From positions 1 through 64,000 of the forward strand of contig JAQXDW010000073.1 in assembly GCA_029251165.1 (NCBI GenBank): 64,000 nucleotides of DNA. The letters run 5' to 3'. This DNA comes from Myxococcota bacterium. Lineage in GTDB: Bacteria; Myxococcota_A; UBA796. The notes below the pieces were generated by a model, which was given only the letters and a program-made list of their open reading frames with translations, ran no database searches and was not told the DNA's origin. Below, in pieces: positions 15,209 to 24,526 of the stretch (its first letter is position 1; the number at the start of each line of letters is the position of its first letter). Both the position numbers and the translations under genes were made by a program.

Positions 15209-16579
15209 TCACCGGATCTCGAAGTGCCGCCCCAGCGCGGGCACCATCCGGTCGCCCTGGGTCCAGTCGATGACCACTGCACCGGGAGTCGGCTCGGTGA
15301 GAACCTCGACATCGAAGCCGTCGCGGCGGAGGTAGGGAGCGAGGTGGTGCTGCCAGCCGTGGGTGGTCTGCACCGTGCAGGGGATCTCAGGTGCTGCGAG
15401 GACCACGACAGTCGCCGCGCCGCGCTGTCGAACCGCATCAGCGACCTCGGACATTCCGAAGTCATCTACAACCGGGGGACGCAGCCACCGCTGGAGGCAG
15501 CCCTCGTCCACCTCACCGGGAAGCGGCACCTCAGGCAGCAGCACCAGAGACGCCAGGGTGACCCATCCTCCAGCAAGGCCGAGCAGCGCACCGGTCCGCA
15601 GTCGGGTGGTCGCGATGCCGCCAGCCCAGATCATCAGCAGCGGCAGCAGCGGGACCAGCAGACGCGGGTACTTTCGGGGAACGCCGATGAGCAGAAGCAG
15701 CGCCAGCCCAACCCAGAGTCCGATGAGCCACCGCGAGCGCCGATCGGCGCTCCAGAGACCGAGCAGCGTCGCGCCGGCGAGCACCGGGCCGAGCTCCGTG
15801 AGGACGCCGACGATGGGGTAGTAGCTGACGGACGACAGCCAGCCTGGATCGAGGGTCTCCAGCGACTGTGTCCCATAGCGGATCTGGTCACCGAGGTGGG
15901 TGACGTACCAGGGACCAGCGAGCAGTGCAGGCACCGCGATGGCTGCTGTGGCGTGAACGCGGAGCCGCCAGAGGGCCCACAGGGCCATTGGAAGTGCGTA
16001 GAGAACAAAGGTCTGCTTTACGAGCATCCCTGCCCCCAGGGCCACTCCGAGGACCGCAGCGCGTCTCCAGCTGGGCTGGTCCGCTGCCCAGAGTGCTGCC
16101 AGGGCAGCGAGGCTGACCGCAGCGATCAGCATTCCCTCGGGCATGAAGTGTCGCGACAGGCCGCAGGCTCCGGGAATCATCAGCACGAGGACTGCGACGG
16201 GCAGGGCGGGGCGAGCGAGTCTTCTGGCGATGCTGGCGCAGGCGGCTGCGGCGATCACAGGCCACAGGAGGTTGACGGCCCGCACCACGAGCGCGCCGGG
16301 CTGACCATCGAAGAGCGACCACCACACCGCGACCACTGCGGGGTACAGCGGCGGATACTCGCCAAGATCGCCGGCGAGTGCTGTGGCGAGGAAGGTCAGC
16401 AGTCCGTCGTCTCGGAGGATGCTGACCAGCAGCTCTGCCGCGCCGACGTGTCCTTCCTCATCGCCATCTCGGATCAGGCGATCCGCAGACAGCCATGCCA
16501 GCGAGCCGGTCAGCCATGCCAGCGCGCCGGTCACCCCGGTCACGATCGCGATGCGTGGCTTCAGACCTGCCCCATCCAC
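15209..16579 (-). CDS. Polytopic glycosyltransferase-like membrane protein (GT39-like)
   Basis: 456 residues with about ten membrane segments. The first large loop has RLIRDGDEEGHVGAAELL, with acidic residues where GT-C sugar transferases hold their catalytic Asp/Glu, and LGEYPPLYPAVVAVWW follows as in PMT-like enzymes. A soluble C-terminal domain of ~110 residues ends the protein. A 21-bp in-frame duplication (16491-16532) gives the repeated TGxLAWL near the N-terminus. Its start overlaps the upstream membrane-protein gene by 19 bases. It probably glycosylates an envelope lipid or glycan from a polyprenyl donor; the substrate is unknown. Confidence 0.7.
   Translation of the reverse strand: MDGAGLKPRIAIVTGVTGALAWLTGSLAWLSADRLIRDGDEEGHVGAAELLVSILRDDGLLTFLATALAGDLGEYPPLYPAVVAVWWSLFDGQPGALVVRAVNLLWPVIAAAACASIARRLARPALPVAVLVLMIPGACGLSRHFMPEGMLIAAVSLAALAALWAADQPSWRRAAVLGVALGAGMLVKQTFVLYALPMALWALWRLRVHATAAIAVPALLAGPWYVTHLGDQIRYGTQSLETLDPGWLSSVSYYPIVGVLTELGPVLAGATLLGLWSADRRSRWLIGLWVGLALLLLIGVPRKYPRLLVPLLPLLMIWAGGIATTRLRTGALLGLAGGWVTLASLVLLPEVPLPGEVDEGCLQRWLRPPVVDDFGMSEVADAVRQRGAATVVVLAAPEIPCTVQTTHGWQHHLAPYLRRDGFDVEVLTEPTPGAVVIDWTQGDRMVPALGRHFEIR
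16491..16532. repeat. 21-bp in-frame tandem duplication inside a coding region
   Basis: The units at 16491-16511 and 16512-16532 differ at one base (AGCCATGCCAGCGAGCCGGT versus the GCGCGCC version). They encode a duplicated seven-residue TGxLAWL segment in the N-terminal membrane helix of the GT39-like protein and keep the frame. Confidence 0.9.
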
Positions 16580-18405
16580 AGAAAGATCAGCAGCCCGATG
16601 CTCCAGAGCATCACCAGCCCCCCTCGAGCCTGCGGTCGCCGGAGCGTGGTCGCTGCGACCGCGAGGATGGGACCTGTGAAGCCGACGAGCGGCAGGAAGT
16701 AGTGGCTCGGGTGGTGGTCGATGGTGCAGAGGAACAGGCTGTAGAGGCCGATGCTCAGCAGCAGAAACCGAAGCGCCCGTCGCTCGGCAGTCGGTGCACC
16801 GATGACCATCGGCAGCGCCAGGAGCACCGCGCCGCCGGTGTATCGAATCCAGGACGCGTAGAAGGCGGGGATGCGGCTGAGAAGCGCCATCGGGTCGAGA
16901 TTCCCATGCCAGTGCTCCGGGAAGGTCTCGAAGTACAGAATAAAGGCGAGGTCTTCGGCATCACCGCTCACCACCGCAGCGAACGCTGCCAGCCCGCCGA
17001 TCGCGACGACTCCCCACAGGAGCCCGACGCGCTTCGCGGTGGACTCTCGCTGCACCCACCACCACACGCCGGCGATGATGGTCGCGGTGATGACTCCCGG
17101 CCACCGCAGCATTCCTGCGAGCATGCCCATCGCAGCAAACCCGGCCGTGCGCCCAGCAGCCAGCGAGACCGCGACCCCGAGCAGGGCGGCGGCGAACAGG
17201 CTGTCGGGAAAATTGGTGCTGCCCGGCTCGATCATCAGCAGACCGTGGCTGGCCACCATCCCGGCGGGGATGAGGGTGGCGAGCAGCGGAGCGCCGGGTG
17301 CCAGCAGGCTGATGAGCCGCACTGAGGTTGCTCCGACCAGCACGAGCACCCACAGAAACAGCGCGTTGGCGCCGGGCAGGTCGGGCTGAACAAGCAGCAC
17401 CGTGGTCGCCAGCAGCGGCGACCACCCCGGCGGCTGGTTCCAGGTGAACCGCCGGGAGTCGAGGACCTCCTCTGCCCAGACCTGGTTCTCGACCTGGTTG
17501 AGGAGCTGGTAGTAGTTGACGTATCGGAGTGCCCCCACCGCATGCATCGACCAGACCGCGTCAGTGCCGGGGAACAGATAGACGCGCTCTCCTTGCACCT
17601 CCATCGCCATCGCCTGGCCGGGCTCTAGCTCGACGTGTGTGGAGACCGCAGCGACACCTCGGGTCAGGTAGCGTCGGACGGGGCCTTCGTCTTCCCGCTC
17701 GATCATCGACGCCTCGACCACTGCGGTCTTGTCGCCGATGGTGATGCGGCTGCCGATGGGGCCTCGGACCGCGACGATGAGTCGTCCGCGCACCCGCTCC
17801 TCGGCGACCAGGGTGGGAGCGGTCTGGTTGGGCTCGGGCACCAGCATCATCGCACCGGACTCCGGCCATCCCAGCTGCTCAGAGGACTGCCAGCCCATGC
17901 CCGGCCGCAGCTCGAGGGGCTGGTGGCCTTCGTTGTCGGCGCCCTTGAGGTACCAGTGGCCATCGAGAGGCCGCGTGAGATCGCCGCCCTTCCAGCCGAT
18001 GAGGGCGACGACCACCGCGAGGACCGCGAGTCCACCGACGAGCTCTCGCTGTGGTGCCGAGCGGACCAGCATGTGTCGCCGCCCCGCGATGAGTCCCAGC
18101 AGCGCCCAGGCGCCAGACAGGCCGATCAGTGCTTGTGCTGCATCGTCGCCGCGCAGCCCAAGCTCGCGGATGAGCGCGACATCAATCCAGGCGAGGGCCA
18201 TGCCGATCCAGGCGGCGTCGATGAGACGCTGCAGCTCAGTGGCCCGGCCCGCACGGTTCAGCCAGCACGACAGCCCGTAGCCTGGCCCCCACAGGATGCT
18301 CGGCAGGCCGATGAGGCCGATCACCCACCACGGCAGTCCTGAAGCGACCGAGGTCGCGGTCGCCACCAAGCCGGCGATCACGAGGATGGGGATGGCGTAG
18401 TTCAT
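16561..18405 (-). CDS. Large polytopic membrane protein of a glycan cluster
   Basis: 614 residues from ATG 18405, chosen because it overlaps the cupin stop as ATGA. N-terminal helices (IPILVIAGLVATATSVASGL and others) are followed by an extracytoplasmic region of ~170 residues with no cysteines (from DLTRPLDGHWYLKG to RYVNYYQLLNQVENQV), then about nine more helices. FTWNQPPGWSPLLA after the loop recalls GT-C/PMT-like proteins. It could be a glycosyltransferase or a Wzy/flippase-type partner. It sits between a cupin and the GT39-like gene, overlapping both. Confidence 0.6.
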   Translation of the reverse strand: MNYAIPILVIAGLVATATSVASGLPWWVIGLIGLPSILWGPGYGLSCWLNRAGRATELQRLIDAAWIGMALAWIDVALIRELGLRGDDAAQALIGLSGAWALLGLIAGRRHMLVRSAPQRELVGGLAVLAVVVALIGWKGGDLTRPLDGHWYLKGADNEGHQPLELRPGMGWQSSEQLGWPESGAMMLVPEPNQTAPTLVAEERVRGRLIVAVRGPIGSRITIGDKTAVVEASMIEREDEGPVRRYLTRGVAAVSTHVELEPGQAMAMEVQGERVYLFPGTDAVWSMHAVGALRYVNYYQLLNQVENQVWAEEVLDSRRFTWNQPPGWSPLLATTVLLVQPDLPGANALFLWVLVLVGATSVRLISLLAPGAPLLATLIPAGMVASHGLLMIEPGSTNFPDSLFAAALLGVAVSLAAGRTAGFAAMGMLAGMLRWPGVITATIIAGVWWWVQRESTAKRVGLLWGVVAIGGLAAFAAVVSGDAEDLAFILYFETFPEHWHGNLDPMALLSRIPAFYASWIRYTGGAVLLALPMVIGAPTAERRALRFLLLSIGLYSLFLCTIDHHPSHYFLPLVGFTGPILAVAATTLRRPQARGGLVMLWSIGLLIFLWMGQV

Positions 18406-18770
18406 GAGATCGCGACCGGGTAGGAAATGGTCTCTTCCTGCCACGCACAATCTGCGATGGCGAGGACAAGGGCGGGAGCCTCATCGGCAGCGATCAGGGT
18501 GTGGGCAATGCCGGCCTCGACCCGCGCGCGGATGCCCTCCAGCCGGACCTCTGCACGCTGTCCAGTGGTGGGCTCCTTGAGGATCAGGCGCGCGACGCCC
18601 TGGAGCGGAACAACCCACTCGCCGCCATGGCGGTGGTCGTGGTGGCCTCGGGGATGCCCCGGCAGGGGCTCGGCGGCGTAGACCTCACCGGACCCCGAGC
18701 CGGGCCAGGCCTTGGTCAGCGCACCGCGGGTGTCGCTGTGGATGATGACCGGCTCAGTCTGGATGCGCAC
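18402..18770 (-). CDS. Cupin-domain protein, sugar-modifying type
   Basis: 122 residues from GTG 18770, preceded by CTGGAG at a 9-base distance. A longer in-frame start at 18830 would overlap the upstream epimerase deeply. One cupin barrel is visible: HPRGHHDHRHGGEWVVPLQGVARLIL carries the first metal-binding/His motif and VEAGIAHTLIAADEAPALVLAI the second. WVVPLQGVARLIL is reminiscent of the WxCxxGxxxV-type strands of FdtA/WbmH-like nucleotide-sugar isomerases and capsule cupins. It is coupled by overlap to the epimerase on one side (17 bases) and the membrane protein on the other (4 bases), supporting a sugar-nucleotide role. Confidence 0.65.
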   Translation of the reverse strand: MRIQTEPVIIHSDTRGALTKAWPGSGSGEVYAAEPLPGHPRGHHDHRHGGEWVVPLQGVARLILKEPTTGQRAEVRLEGIRARVEAGIAHTLIAADEAPALVLAIADCAWQEETISYPVAIS

Positions 18771-19683
18771 GGTGCCACTCCAGGGTCTCGGTGAGGCTGT
18801 CGGACAGCGGGGGATGGGGCAGGGGACCAAGCAGCTCAGTGGTCAGGGCGTGGTCTCCAAAGAAGGTCGCCGGCTCACCGGCTCTGCGTGGGTGTGCGCC
18901 AAACCGTAGCAGAGCGCGATCGGCTCCGGCATGATCCACGATGGCCTCGCACATCGCGCGCACGCTCCGTCGATGACCGCCGCCGAGGTTGAGGATCCGT
19001 CCGACAGCACCGGGATGGGCCGCTGCCGCGAGGATGCCGGTCGCGATTGCATAGACGTCGTTCCACTCACGGACCTGGGCACCGTCAGTGAGAGCGATGG
19101 GCGTTCCGGTGAGCAGGGAGCGGTAGACGAGAGAGAGGACGCTGCTGGTGTCTCGAGGGCCGAACGCCCGGAATGGTCGCACTACCCCGGCGCGCAGCCC
19201 GCCCGTGCGTGCCATCGTCATGACCCAGTGGGTCGCCGCAGCCTTCAGGGCGGCGTAGGGCGACAGCGGTGCCGGACACAGAGCCGGAGACAGCGGCGAT
19301 GGCTGGTCGCCATACTCTGCGCAGGTCCCGACGTGCAGGAGCCTCGCGCTGTGTCGCATGCAGCCCTCAGCGATGGCCGCAGTGGCGTCGAGGATCCCTG
19401 CCCGCATCAGCGGATAGAGCGCTGGCTGGCGGCCGAGGTGAACTGGACTCGCGAGGTGAATGACCACCTCTGGGCGCACCCGATCCAGCAGCTCCGCGGC
19501 ATCTCCCGGGAGGTGCGCGGGGTGAGCGATGACGCCTGCTGGCGGCAAGCGGGAGCGGTAGCTGCCGTGTACCTGGGCCCCACACTCCAGCAGCAGCTCA
19601 CAGACGGCCTGCCCAACAAACCCGGAGGCTCCTGTTACCAGGACCCGACGACCCAGCCATTGCGTAGCCTCTGCCCAGCGCAT
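18754..19683 (-). CDS. NAD-dependent sugar epimerase/dehydratase
   Basis: 309 residues, extended short-chain dehydrogenase fold. VLVTGASGFVGQAVCELL gives the GxxGxxG nucleotide motif and VVIHLASPVHLG the NAD-stabilising strand. The active site is present as a Thr/Ser (HVGTCAEYGD) plus YAALK. REWNDVYAIATGILAAAAH matches the substrate-region 'V-R-D-x-x-Y-V-x-D' block. It probably converts an NDP-sugar for the surface glycan built by the following four genes. First gene of the minus-strand cluster 19683-14978; it diverges from the arylsulfotransferase-like gene with 50 bases between starts. Confidence 0.85.
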   Translation of the reverse strand: MRWAEATQWLGRRVLVTGASGFVGQAVCELLLECGAQVHGSYRSRLPPAGVIAHPAHLPGDAAELLDRVRPEVVIHLASPVHLGRQPALYPLMRAGILDATAAIAEGCMRHSARLLHVGTCAEYGDQPSPLSPALCPAPLSPYAALKAAATHWVMTMARTGGLRAGVVRPFRAFGPRDTSSVLSLVYRSLLTGTPIALTDGAQVREWNDVYAIATGILAAAAHPGAVGRILNLGGGHRRSVRAMCEAIVDHAGADRALLRFGAHPRRAGEPATFFGDHALTTELLGPLPHPPLSDSLTETLEWHRAHPD

Positions 19684-19733
19684 CGGGGCACAGGATAGCG
19701 CATGTGGGGCATCGACCGGGTTAGGAGCACCCC

Positions 19734-21014
19734 ATGAAGCGCCTCATGCTTGCGCTGGTGCTCGCCTCAGGCTGTCGTCCCGGGATCGAGCTTCAGACCA
19801 CCGTCAGTGAGCACATTTCCACCGTGATCACGGTGGAGTGGACGACCCCAGAGCCGACGGATGCCCACGTCGAATTCGGCCACACCAAGGAGCTCGGGCG
19901 TCGCTCAAAGACCACCTCGGGCACTGAGCATAAGGCCATCTTGATCGGGCTGAGTCCGGAGCAGGTGGTCTACCTTCAGGTCGTCACCGACACCGACACC
20001 AGTCCGCTGACCACCGTAACCACCGGTGCCCTGTCTGCGGATCTTCCACAGCTCACCCTCACCGGGGATCCCGATGCCCTGCCCGGCTACCTCGTGGTCC
20101 CGCTGATGGGAACCACCGGCCTGGTGGTCATCATCAACCGCTACGGCGACATCGTCTGGCACACCCCGCTGGCACCCCGCGACCTCTCCTACCGGGCGTG
20201 GCTGGACCGCTCCGAGGAGATCATCGCCTTCAACCGCTTCGACATCAGCGGACAGAACGCGATCATTCGACAGCCTCTCGATGGCTCCGAGGCAGAGGTC
20301 CTCGACTTCCAGCCCCACAACCACGACTTTCTCGTCCTCCCCGATGGAGACCTCGCGGTCATCGGGCGGGTCGAGCAGTCGGTCGATGGAGAGATGGTGC
20401 CGGGGGACGGCATCTATCGGGTGGACCGCAGCGGAGAGAGCACGCTGCTGTGGAGCGCCTGGGATGACTTCACATACGCTGGACTCAGCGACGATCTCGG
20501 CGGCTGGACCCATGCCAATGCCCTCGACTACTACCCCGACGAAGACGCCTTCTACCTGTCGCTGCGAAGCTTCGATGCGATCATCAAGCTCGAGGCCAGC
20601 ACCGGGGCGCTGGACTGGGTGCTCAGCGGCGATCCCACGATCAGCGACTTCACCTACGCCGAGGGCGCGACCCCGACCTCCCATCAGCACCAGTTCGAGC
20701 GGCTCGCTCCGGATCGCATCCTGTCGTTCGACAACCGCTACGACCTCCAGGAGCCTGCGCGGGTCGTGGAGTTCGCCCTCGATCTGGAGGAGCGGGTCGC
20801 TGAAGAGGTCTGGACCTACCAGCACGAGCCGGCGCTGTCTGTCTATGCGCTCGGAGACGTCGATCGGCGCGAGGACGGCAGCACCTTGGTCGACTGGAGC
20901 ACCTCAGGGGTCATCCAGTACCTCTCTCCCGAGGGCGAGGAGCTGTGGCGGCTGAACACCGAGCTTGGCTATGCGTTTGGATACGTCAGCCTGCTAAGGT
21001 CGCTGGATGAGTAG
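19734..21014 (+). CDS. Arylsulfotransferase-like beta-propeller lipoprotein
   Basis: 426 residues. The signal peptide LMLALVLASGC ends in a lipobox, so residue Cys is probably lipidated. An N-terminal Fn3-like strand region (STVITVEWTTPEPTDAHVEFG) precedes a propeller with repeated blades: GDIVWHTPL, HNHDFLVLPDGDLAVIGR, GWTHANALDYYPDEDAFYLSLRSFDAIIKL, HQHQFERLAPDRILSFDN. The paired His-rich turns and Asn/Arg-containing blades are those of the ASST/arylsulfotransferase group, which moves sulfate between phenols in the periplasm. Whether this member has that activity is not settled. Its end overlaps the next lipoprotein gene by 8 bases. Confidence 0.75.
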   Translation: MKRLMLALVLASGCRPGIELQTTVSEHISTVITVEWTTPEPTDAHVEFGHTKELGRRSKTTSGTEHKAILIGLSPEQVVYLQVVTDTDTSPLTTVTTGALSADLPQLTLTGDPDALPGYLVVPLMGTTGLVVIINRYGDIVWHTPLAPRDLSYRAWLDRSEEIIAFNRFDISGQNAIIRQPLDGSEAEVLDFQPHNHDFLVLPDGDLAVIGRVEQSVDGEMVPGDGIYRVDRSGESTLLWSAWDDFTYAGLSDDLGGWTHANALDYYPDEDAFYLSLRSFDAIIKLEASTGALDWVLSGDPTISDFTYAEGATPTSHQHQFERLAPDRILSFDNRYDLQEPARVVEFALDLEERVAEEVWTYQHEPALSVYALGDVDRREDGSTLVDWSTSGVIQYLSPEGEELWRLNTELGYAFGYVSLLRSLDE

Positions 21015-21717
21015 CGCACAAGCATGCTGTGAGAGAGGGTGGGTGATGGTCGGGATGCTCCTTGGGCTGTCCGGCTGTGGGTTCTCTGCCCCGGAAGACG
21101 TCGTGGTGACCAGCAGCGGCGCTCCGTCAGACACGGGCAGCATGGACGATGGCGACACCGACGGCGCGGCCCCGGAGGCGGATCCCGACGACATCGACGA
21201 CGACGGCGATGGCTACACCGAGAACGAGGGCGACTGTGATGACGCCTCCGCGACCGTGAACCCTGACGCCATCGACGGCTGCGACGGCACCGACGAGGAC
21301 TGCGACGGTGTGCTGGACGAGGACGCTGCGGACGACGACATGTATGAGCCCAACGACACCAGCGCCCACGATCTTGGCTCGGTCAACGACAGCCCTGTGC
21401 AGGCCATCCAGGGGCTGCTGCACAACGATGATGACGTCGATCGCTTTGTGTTCAGCTTTGAGGACACCTGGAGTCCCTACTTTGCCCTTTCCCTCTCGCT
21501 GGGCAGCATCCCCAGCGGGGCGGACTATCGTCTGACGATCGAGAACCGGACGACCGGCGAGACGCTCTTTGACGAAGCCGGTGACGGCAACCTCTCTGCG
21601 AGCATGACCGAGGATCTCTTCGCGGATCAGACCGCAGACTTCGAGATCATCATCACCTCAGAGGGCGGCGCGGACTGCAATCGCAGCTACCTGCTGACCC
21701 TGGATCTTGTGGAGTAG
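21007..21717 (+). CDS. Lipoprotein with one MopE-type metal motif and a PPC-like domain
   Basis: 236 residues. The start at 21007 overlaps the preceding stop by 8 bases; the signal ends at VGMLLGLSGC, a lipobox. An Asp/Gly/Ser linker leads to one complete MopE-like unit (DDDGDGYTENEGDCDD, ATVNPDAIDGCDGTDEDCDGVLDE), which in MopE relatives binds copper or calcium. The second half is PPC-like (MYEPNDTSAHDLGSV, DDVDRFVFSF, ADYRLTIENRT), a module usually found at the C-terminus of secreted hydrolases. No enzyme domain is present, so it is probably a surface or periplasmic binding protein. Confidence 0.8.
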   Translation: MSSAQACCERGWVMVGMLLGLSGCGFSAPEDVVVTSSGAPSDTGSMDDGDTDGAAPEADPDDIDDDGDGYTENEGDCDDASATVNPDAIDGCDGTDEDCDGVLDEDAADDDMYEPNDTSAHDLGSVNDSPVQAIQGLLHNDDDVDRFVFSFEDTWSPYFALSLSLGSIPSGADYRLTIENRTTGETLFDEAGDGNLSASMTEDLFADQTADFEIIITSEGGADCNRSYLLTLDLVE

Positions 21718-21723
21718 CTGCGC

Positions 21724-22881
21724 TCAGGTCGCGCCCGCACGCTCCATGAGGAGGCGCAGGGTGCGCAGCTCCGCGCGCGCCTTCAGCCATCGCATGAGGC
21801 CCTCGGCGTCTCGCGGCTTGCCGTCGAGCGTTTGCTGGATGTCGCAGCGGCTGGTCTCCATCACCGCGGAGCGCCGTCGCCAGGCGCGAGCGAGCTGCCG
21901 GTGACGCTGTGGATCGAGGCCGTCGTCGGGGCTGTACACGGTCAGCATTGCACCACGCGGTCCGCCCTGAACCTGGACACCGTCGCTGTGGAGGAAGATC
22001 GGTACCTCCGGATCGTTGGCGCTGAGGCAGGCGGAGCCGGTCGGCGGCGGCCAGGCCGCGAGGCGCTCGACGAGCAGCCGCAGTCGACGCACGTCGCTGA
22101 GGTGGGCGCTGCTCTGTCGGATGCGACGCAGCCGGTGGCGGTGCGTGAGCAGGGTGTGTGACATCGACTGTCGCAGCAGCTCTGCGCCGTCGTTTGCCGT
22201 CGGCGGCGGAGCATCGGCCCAGTCCGCGACCATGTCCGCGAGGGGGTCATGGCTGGCCTCGTTGAGCTGCTCTGCGAGGAGTCCGAGCGCCTGGAGATCC
22301 TCCTCAGGGCTGCCGGGCGCGTCGAACCGATCGAGCCACAACATCTCCGGCCCCTGCTCAGTGAGCACGATGTGATCGCTCAGCGCGCCGCCGAGGTGGA
22401 AGCCGGCGCCGTGGAGCGCGGCGAGTCCTGCGATGGCCCGAGTCAGGATGCCTGCAGTGAGCCCGGGCTCGTCGGGGCTGGAGAGCCCATCGCGCAGCAA
22501 GCTGCCTGACAGGTGGAGGCGAAGGTGTGGCCAGTCCCCGTCGGCATGCCAGCTCGCGGTGCGGAGCGCGGGGAGGGTGCGCTCTGCGCGTGCCAGCCGC
22601 CGCCGCATCACTCGGTCTTCCTTCCAGTCCCTCCGAATGCAGCGCAGCAGGACCCGTCGTCCTCCTCGGATCTCCCAGCCCGTCCAGGTCGAGGAGATTG
22701 GATCGGCCCACAGCAGCTCACAGCGCCGCACACCGTCGATGAGCGGCGGGAGAGCCTCTGCGGAGCGCTCCAGGCTTCGGAGCCGGAGCAGCTCAGCGTC
22801 TGAGCCCTCCTGCTCGGCCTTGCGCCGCAGGGTGGTGATCTGGTGGGAGGTGTGCATGGAGGGGTCGCCGTCGGGGAGCAC
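21724..22881 (-). CDS. Protein-kinase-fold protein without catalytic residues (pseudokinase)
   Basis: 385 residues. In the kinase region, the beta3 Lys position is Arg80 (RRVLLRCIR). The catalytic loop reads LHGAGFHLGGALSDHIVL (156-173), where HxDxxxxN would be, so neither Asp nor Asn is present. The activation segment is LWLDRFDAPGSPEEDLQALGLL, close to the D-x-x-x-L-G of active kinases. About 170 residues of helical, Arg-rich sequence follow. A phosphotransfer role is therefore unlikely; a scaffold or sensor is more likely. GTG 22881 is in frame, but the AGGAG next to it is too close; ATG 22857 is another possible start. It follows murJ by 5 bases and may modulate MurJ. Confidence 0.55.
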   Translation of the reverse strand: MLPDGDPSMHTSHQITTLRRKAEQEGSDAELLRLRSLERSAEALPPLIDGVRRCELLWADPISSTWTGWEIRGGRRVLLRCIRRDWKEDRVMRRRLARAERTLPALRTASWHADGDWPHLRLHLSGSLLRDGLSSPDEPGLTAGILTRAIAGLAALHGAGFHLGGALSDHIVLTEQGPEMLWLDRFDAPGSPEEDLQALGLLAEQLNEASHDPLADMVADWADAPPPTANDGAELLRQSMSHTLLTHRHRLRRIRQSSAHLSDVRRLRLLVERLAAWPPPTGSACLSANDPEVPIFLHSDGVQVQGGPRGAMLTVYSPDDGLDPQRHRQLARAWRRRSAVMETSRCDIQQTLDGKPRDAEGLMRWLKARAELRTLRLLMERAGAT

Positions 22882-22886
22882 TCCTT

Positions 22887-24440
22887 TTAACGCTTCCGGC
22901 GGAGTCGTCTGCCGACCTTCTCGGTAATCAATGAGATCACCTCAGACAGCTCTGGCACCCGCAGCATCAGCGCGACCACCAGGAAGACTACGCCGCCGGC
23001 GCTGCCGAGAAGCGCTCCCTGAACAAGCGGAATTGGAACGTCGATGACCTGCCGGAGTCCCACACCCGCCAGCAGCCCCGCTGCGGTCGCCGGGACCATC
23101 CGAGCGAAGAACGCTCCATAGCCGTCGGACACGCCCGGGAATTGACGGCGGAGTGCAGCGATGAGCAGGATCACATACGCGGTGATCGCCGCAGCGCTCG
23201 CCAGGGCCAGTCCGGTCACTCCGAGCGTGTCGCGAAGGGTGGTGTAGAGGGGGTAGAAGACCAGGACGGTGCCGGAGCCCAGCAGGGTCGGCACCCAGGT
23301 CTTGCCCAGCGCGTAGAACCCTCGGGCCACCACCGTCTGTGCTGCCCAGGCCCACAGCCCGAGGCTCATCGCACCCAGCGCGATGCCGATGGCATCAGAC
23401 TGACCGGCGAGGAGTCGGTCGCCATAGATCACCCGTGCGATCTCGGGACCGGCAGCCGTCAGCGCCACCTGTGCCCCCATCGCGAGCACGAGCATTCGCC
23501 GGACCGCGCCGCTGAGCAGGGCATACGCCTTCTGGTTTTCGCCAGTACCGATGAGTCGAGTGATGGTCGGATAAGCCGCGACCCCGGTCGCGAGTCCGAA
23601 GACGCCCATCGGGACCTTCATCAGGGTCTTGGCGTACTGGAGGGTCGCGATGGATCCCTCCGCGAGCAGCGAGCCCTGACGGCGAAGGATCCAGTCATCG
23701 ACCACGATGACCGAGAAGCCGAGCATGATCGGCAATGAGCGAACGAACCAGACCCGAAGATCCGGGTGAGAGAAGGGCAGGGTGAGGCGCCACCGCAGCC
23801 CATGCCGCAGCGTGCCGATCAGCGGAAGCCCGAACGGCCCGAGGACGCTCCCGACCAGCACCCCCCAGGCGAAGCCCTCCGCGCCCATCGAGCCGCCCCC
23901 CAGCAAGCCGCCCGCGATGATGCTGGCGGTGTACAGGAGCGGCGCCAGTGCTGGGAGGGTGTGGCGGTCTCGGGCCTGGAGGGTAGCCGAGAGCAGCCCG
24001 CCGATGAGGTGGAAGATCTGGGCGGGGAGCATGATTCGGGTCAGGCGGATCAGCGTCTGGGACTGTGCCTCGTCGAAGCCCGGCGCGATGAGCGGCACAA
24101 TTGCAGGAACCCCCAGCCACAGCAGCGGGGTGAAGAGCAGCAGCAGCCCGCCGACGACGTTGGTGATCGCGGAGAACGCTGACCAGGCGGCGTCCTCGTC
24201 TCCTCGGGCAAGGTGGCCGTTGAAGATCGGAATGAACACCAGCGAGAGCGCACCACCGGCCAGCAGGTATCCCAGGAAGTCGGGAAGGATGAACGCAGTG
24301 AAGTAGACATCTGCGGCCTCACCGCCGCCGAGCACCCGGCCGATGACCGCCTCCCGGACCAGGCCGATCACCCGGGACAAGAGGATCGAGGCTCCCCAGA
24401 TGAGCGATGCGATGACAACGGCTGAGCGGCGTTTTCCCAT
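22887..24440 (-). CDS. murJ: Lipid II flippase MurJ (MviN)
   Basis: 517 residues with about 14 membrane helices. Moves lipid II across the inner membrane for peptidoglycan synthesis. Family features visible: SRVIGLVREAVIGRVLG at the N-terminus, YFTAFILPDFLGYLLAGGALSLVFIPIF, GFDEAQSQTLIRLTRIMLPAQIFHLIGGLL, and YAKTLMKVPMGVFGLATGVAAYPTITRL in the central part. Length and layout are normal. ATG 24440. It is followed closely by the pseudokinase gene at 22881. In mycobacteria MurJ is controlled through its own pseudokinase domain, so this adjacency is suggestive, although the arrangement differs. Confidence 0.95.
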   Translation of the reverse strand: MGKRRSAVVIASLIWGASILLSRVIGLVREAVIGRVLGGGEAADVYFTAFILPDFLGYLLAGGALSLVFIPIFNGHLARGDEDAAWSAFSAITNVVGGLLLLFTPLLWLGVPAIVPLIAPGFDEAQSQTLIRLTRIMLPAQIFHLIGGLLSATLQARDRHTLPALAPLLYTASIIAGGLLGGGSMGAEGFAWGVLVGSVLGPFGLPLIGTLRHGLRWRLTLPFSHPDLRVWFVRSLPIMLGFSVIVVDDWILRRQGSLLAEGSIATLQYAKTLMKVPMGVFGLATGVAAYPTITRLIGTGENQKAYALLSGAVRRMLVLAMGAQVALTAAGPEIARVIYGDRLLAGQSDAIGIALGAMSLGLWAWAAQTVVARGFYALGKTWVPTLLGSGTVLVFYPLYTTLRDTLGVTGLALASAAAITAYVILLIAALRRQFPGVSDGYGAFFARMVPATAAGLLAGVGLRQVIDVPIPLVQGALLGSAGGVVFLVVALMLRVPELSEVISLITEKVGRRLRRKR

Positions 24441-24526
24441 GGGGAAGGACTATGGCACGCTTCGTTCCCGTTTGACCCCTCAGCCAAGTCTGCCCAAGGA
24501 TTCAACCCAGACTTTACCGACCGCCC

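Noticed and set aside
15194..16702. A 502-residue plus-strand frame opposite the GT39-like gene
   Set aside because: Its product is charged low-complexity sequence. The minus-strand product has coherent membrane helices and gene overlaps typical of real coding sequence.
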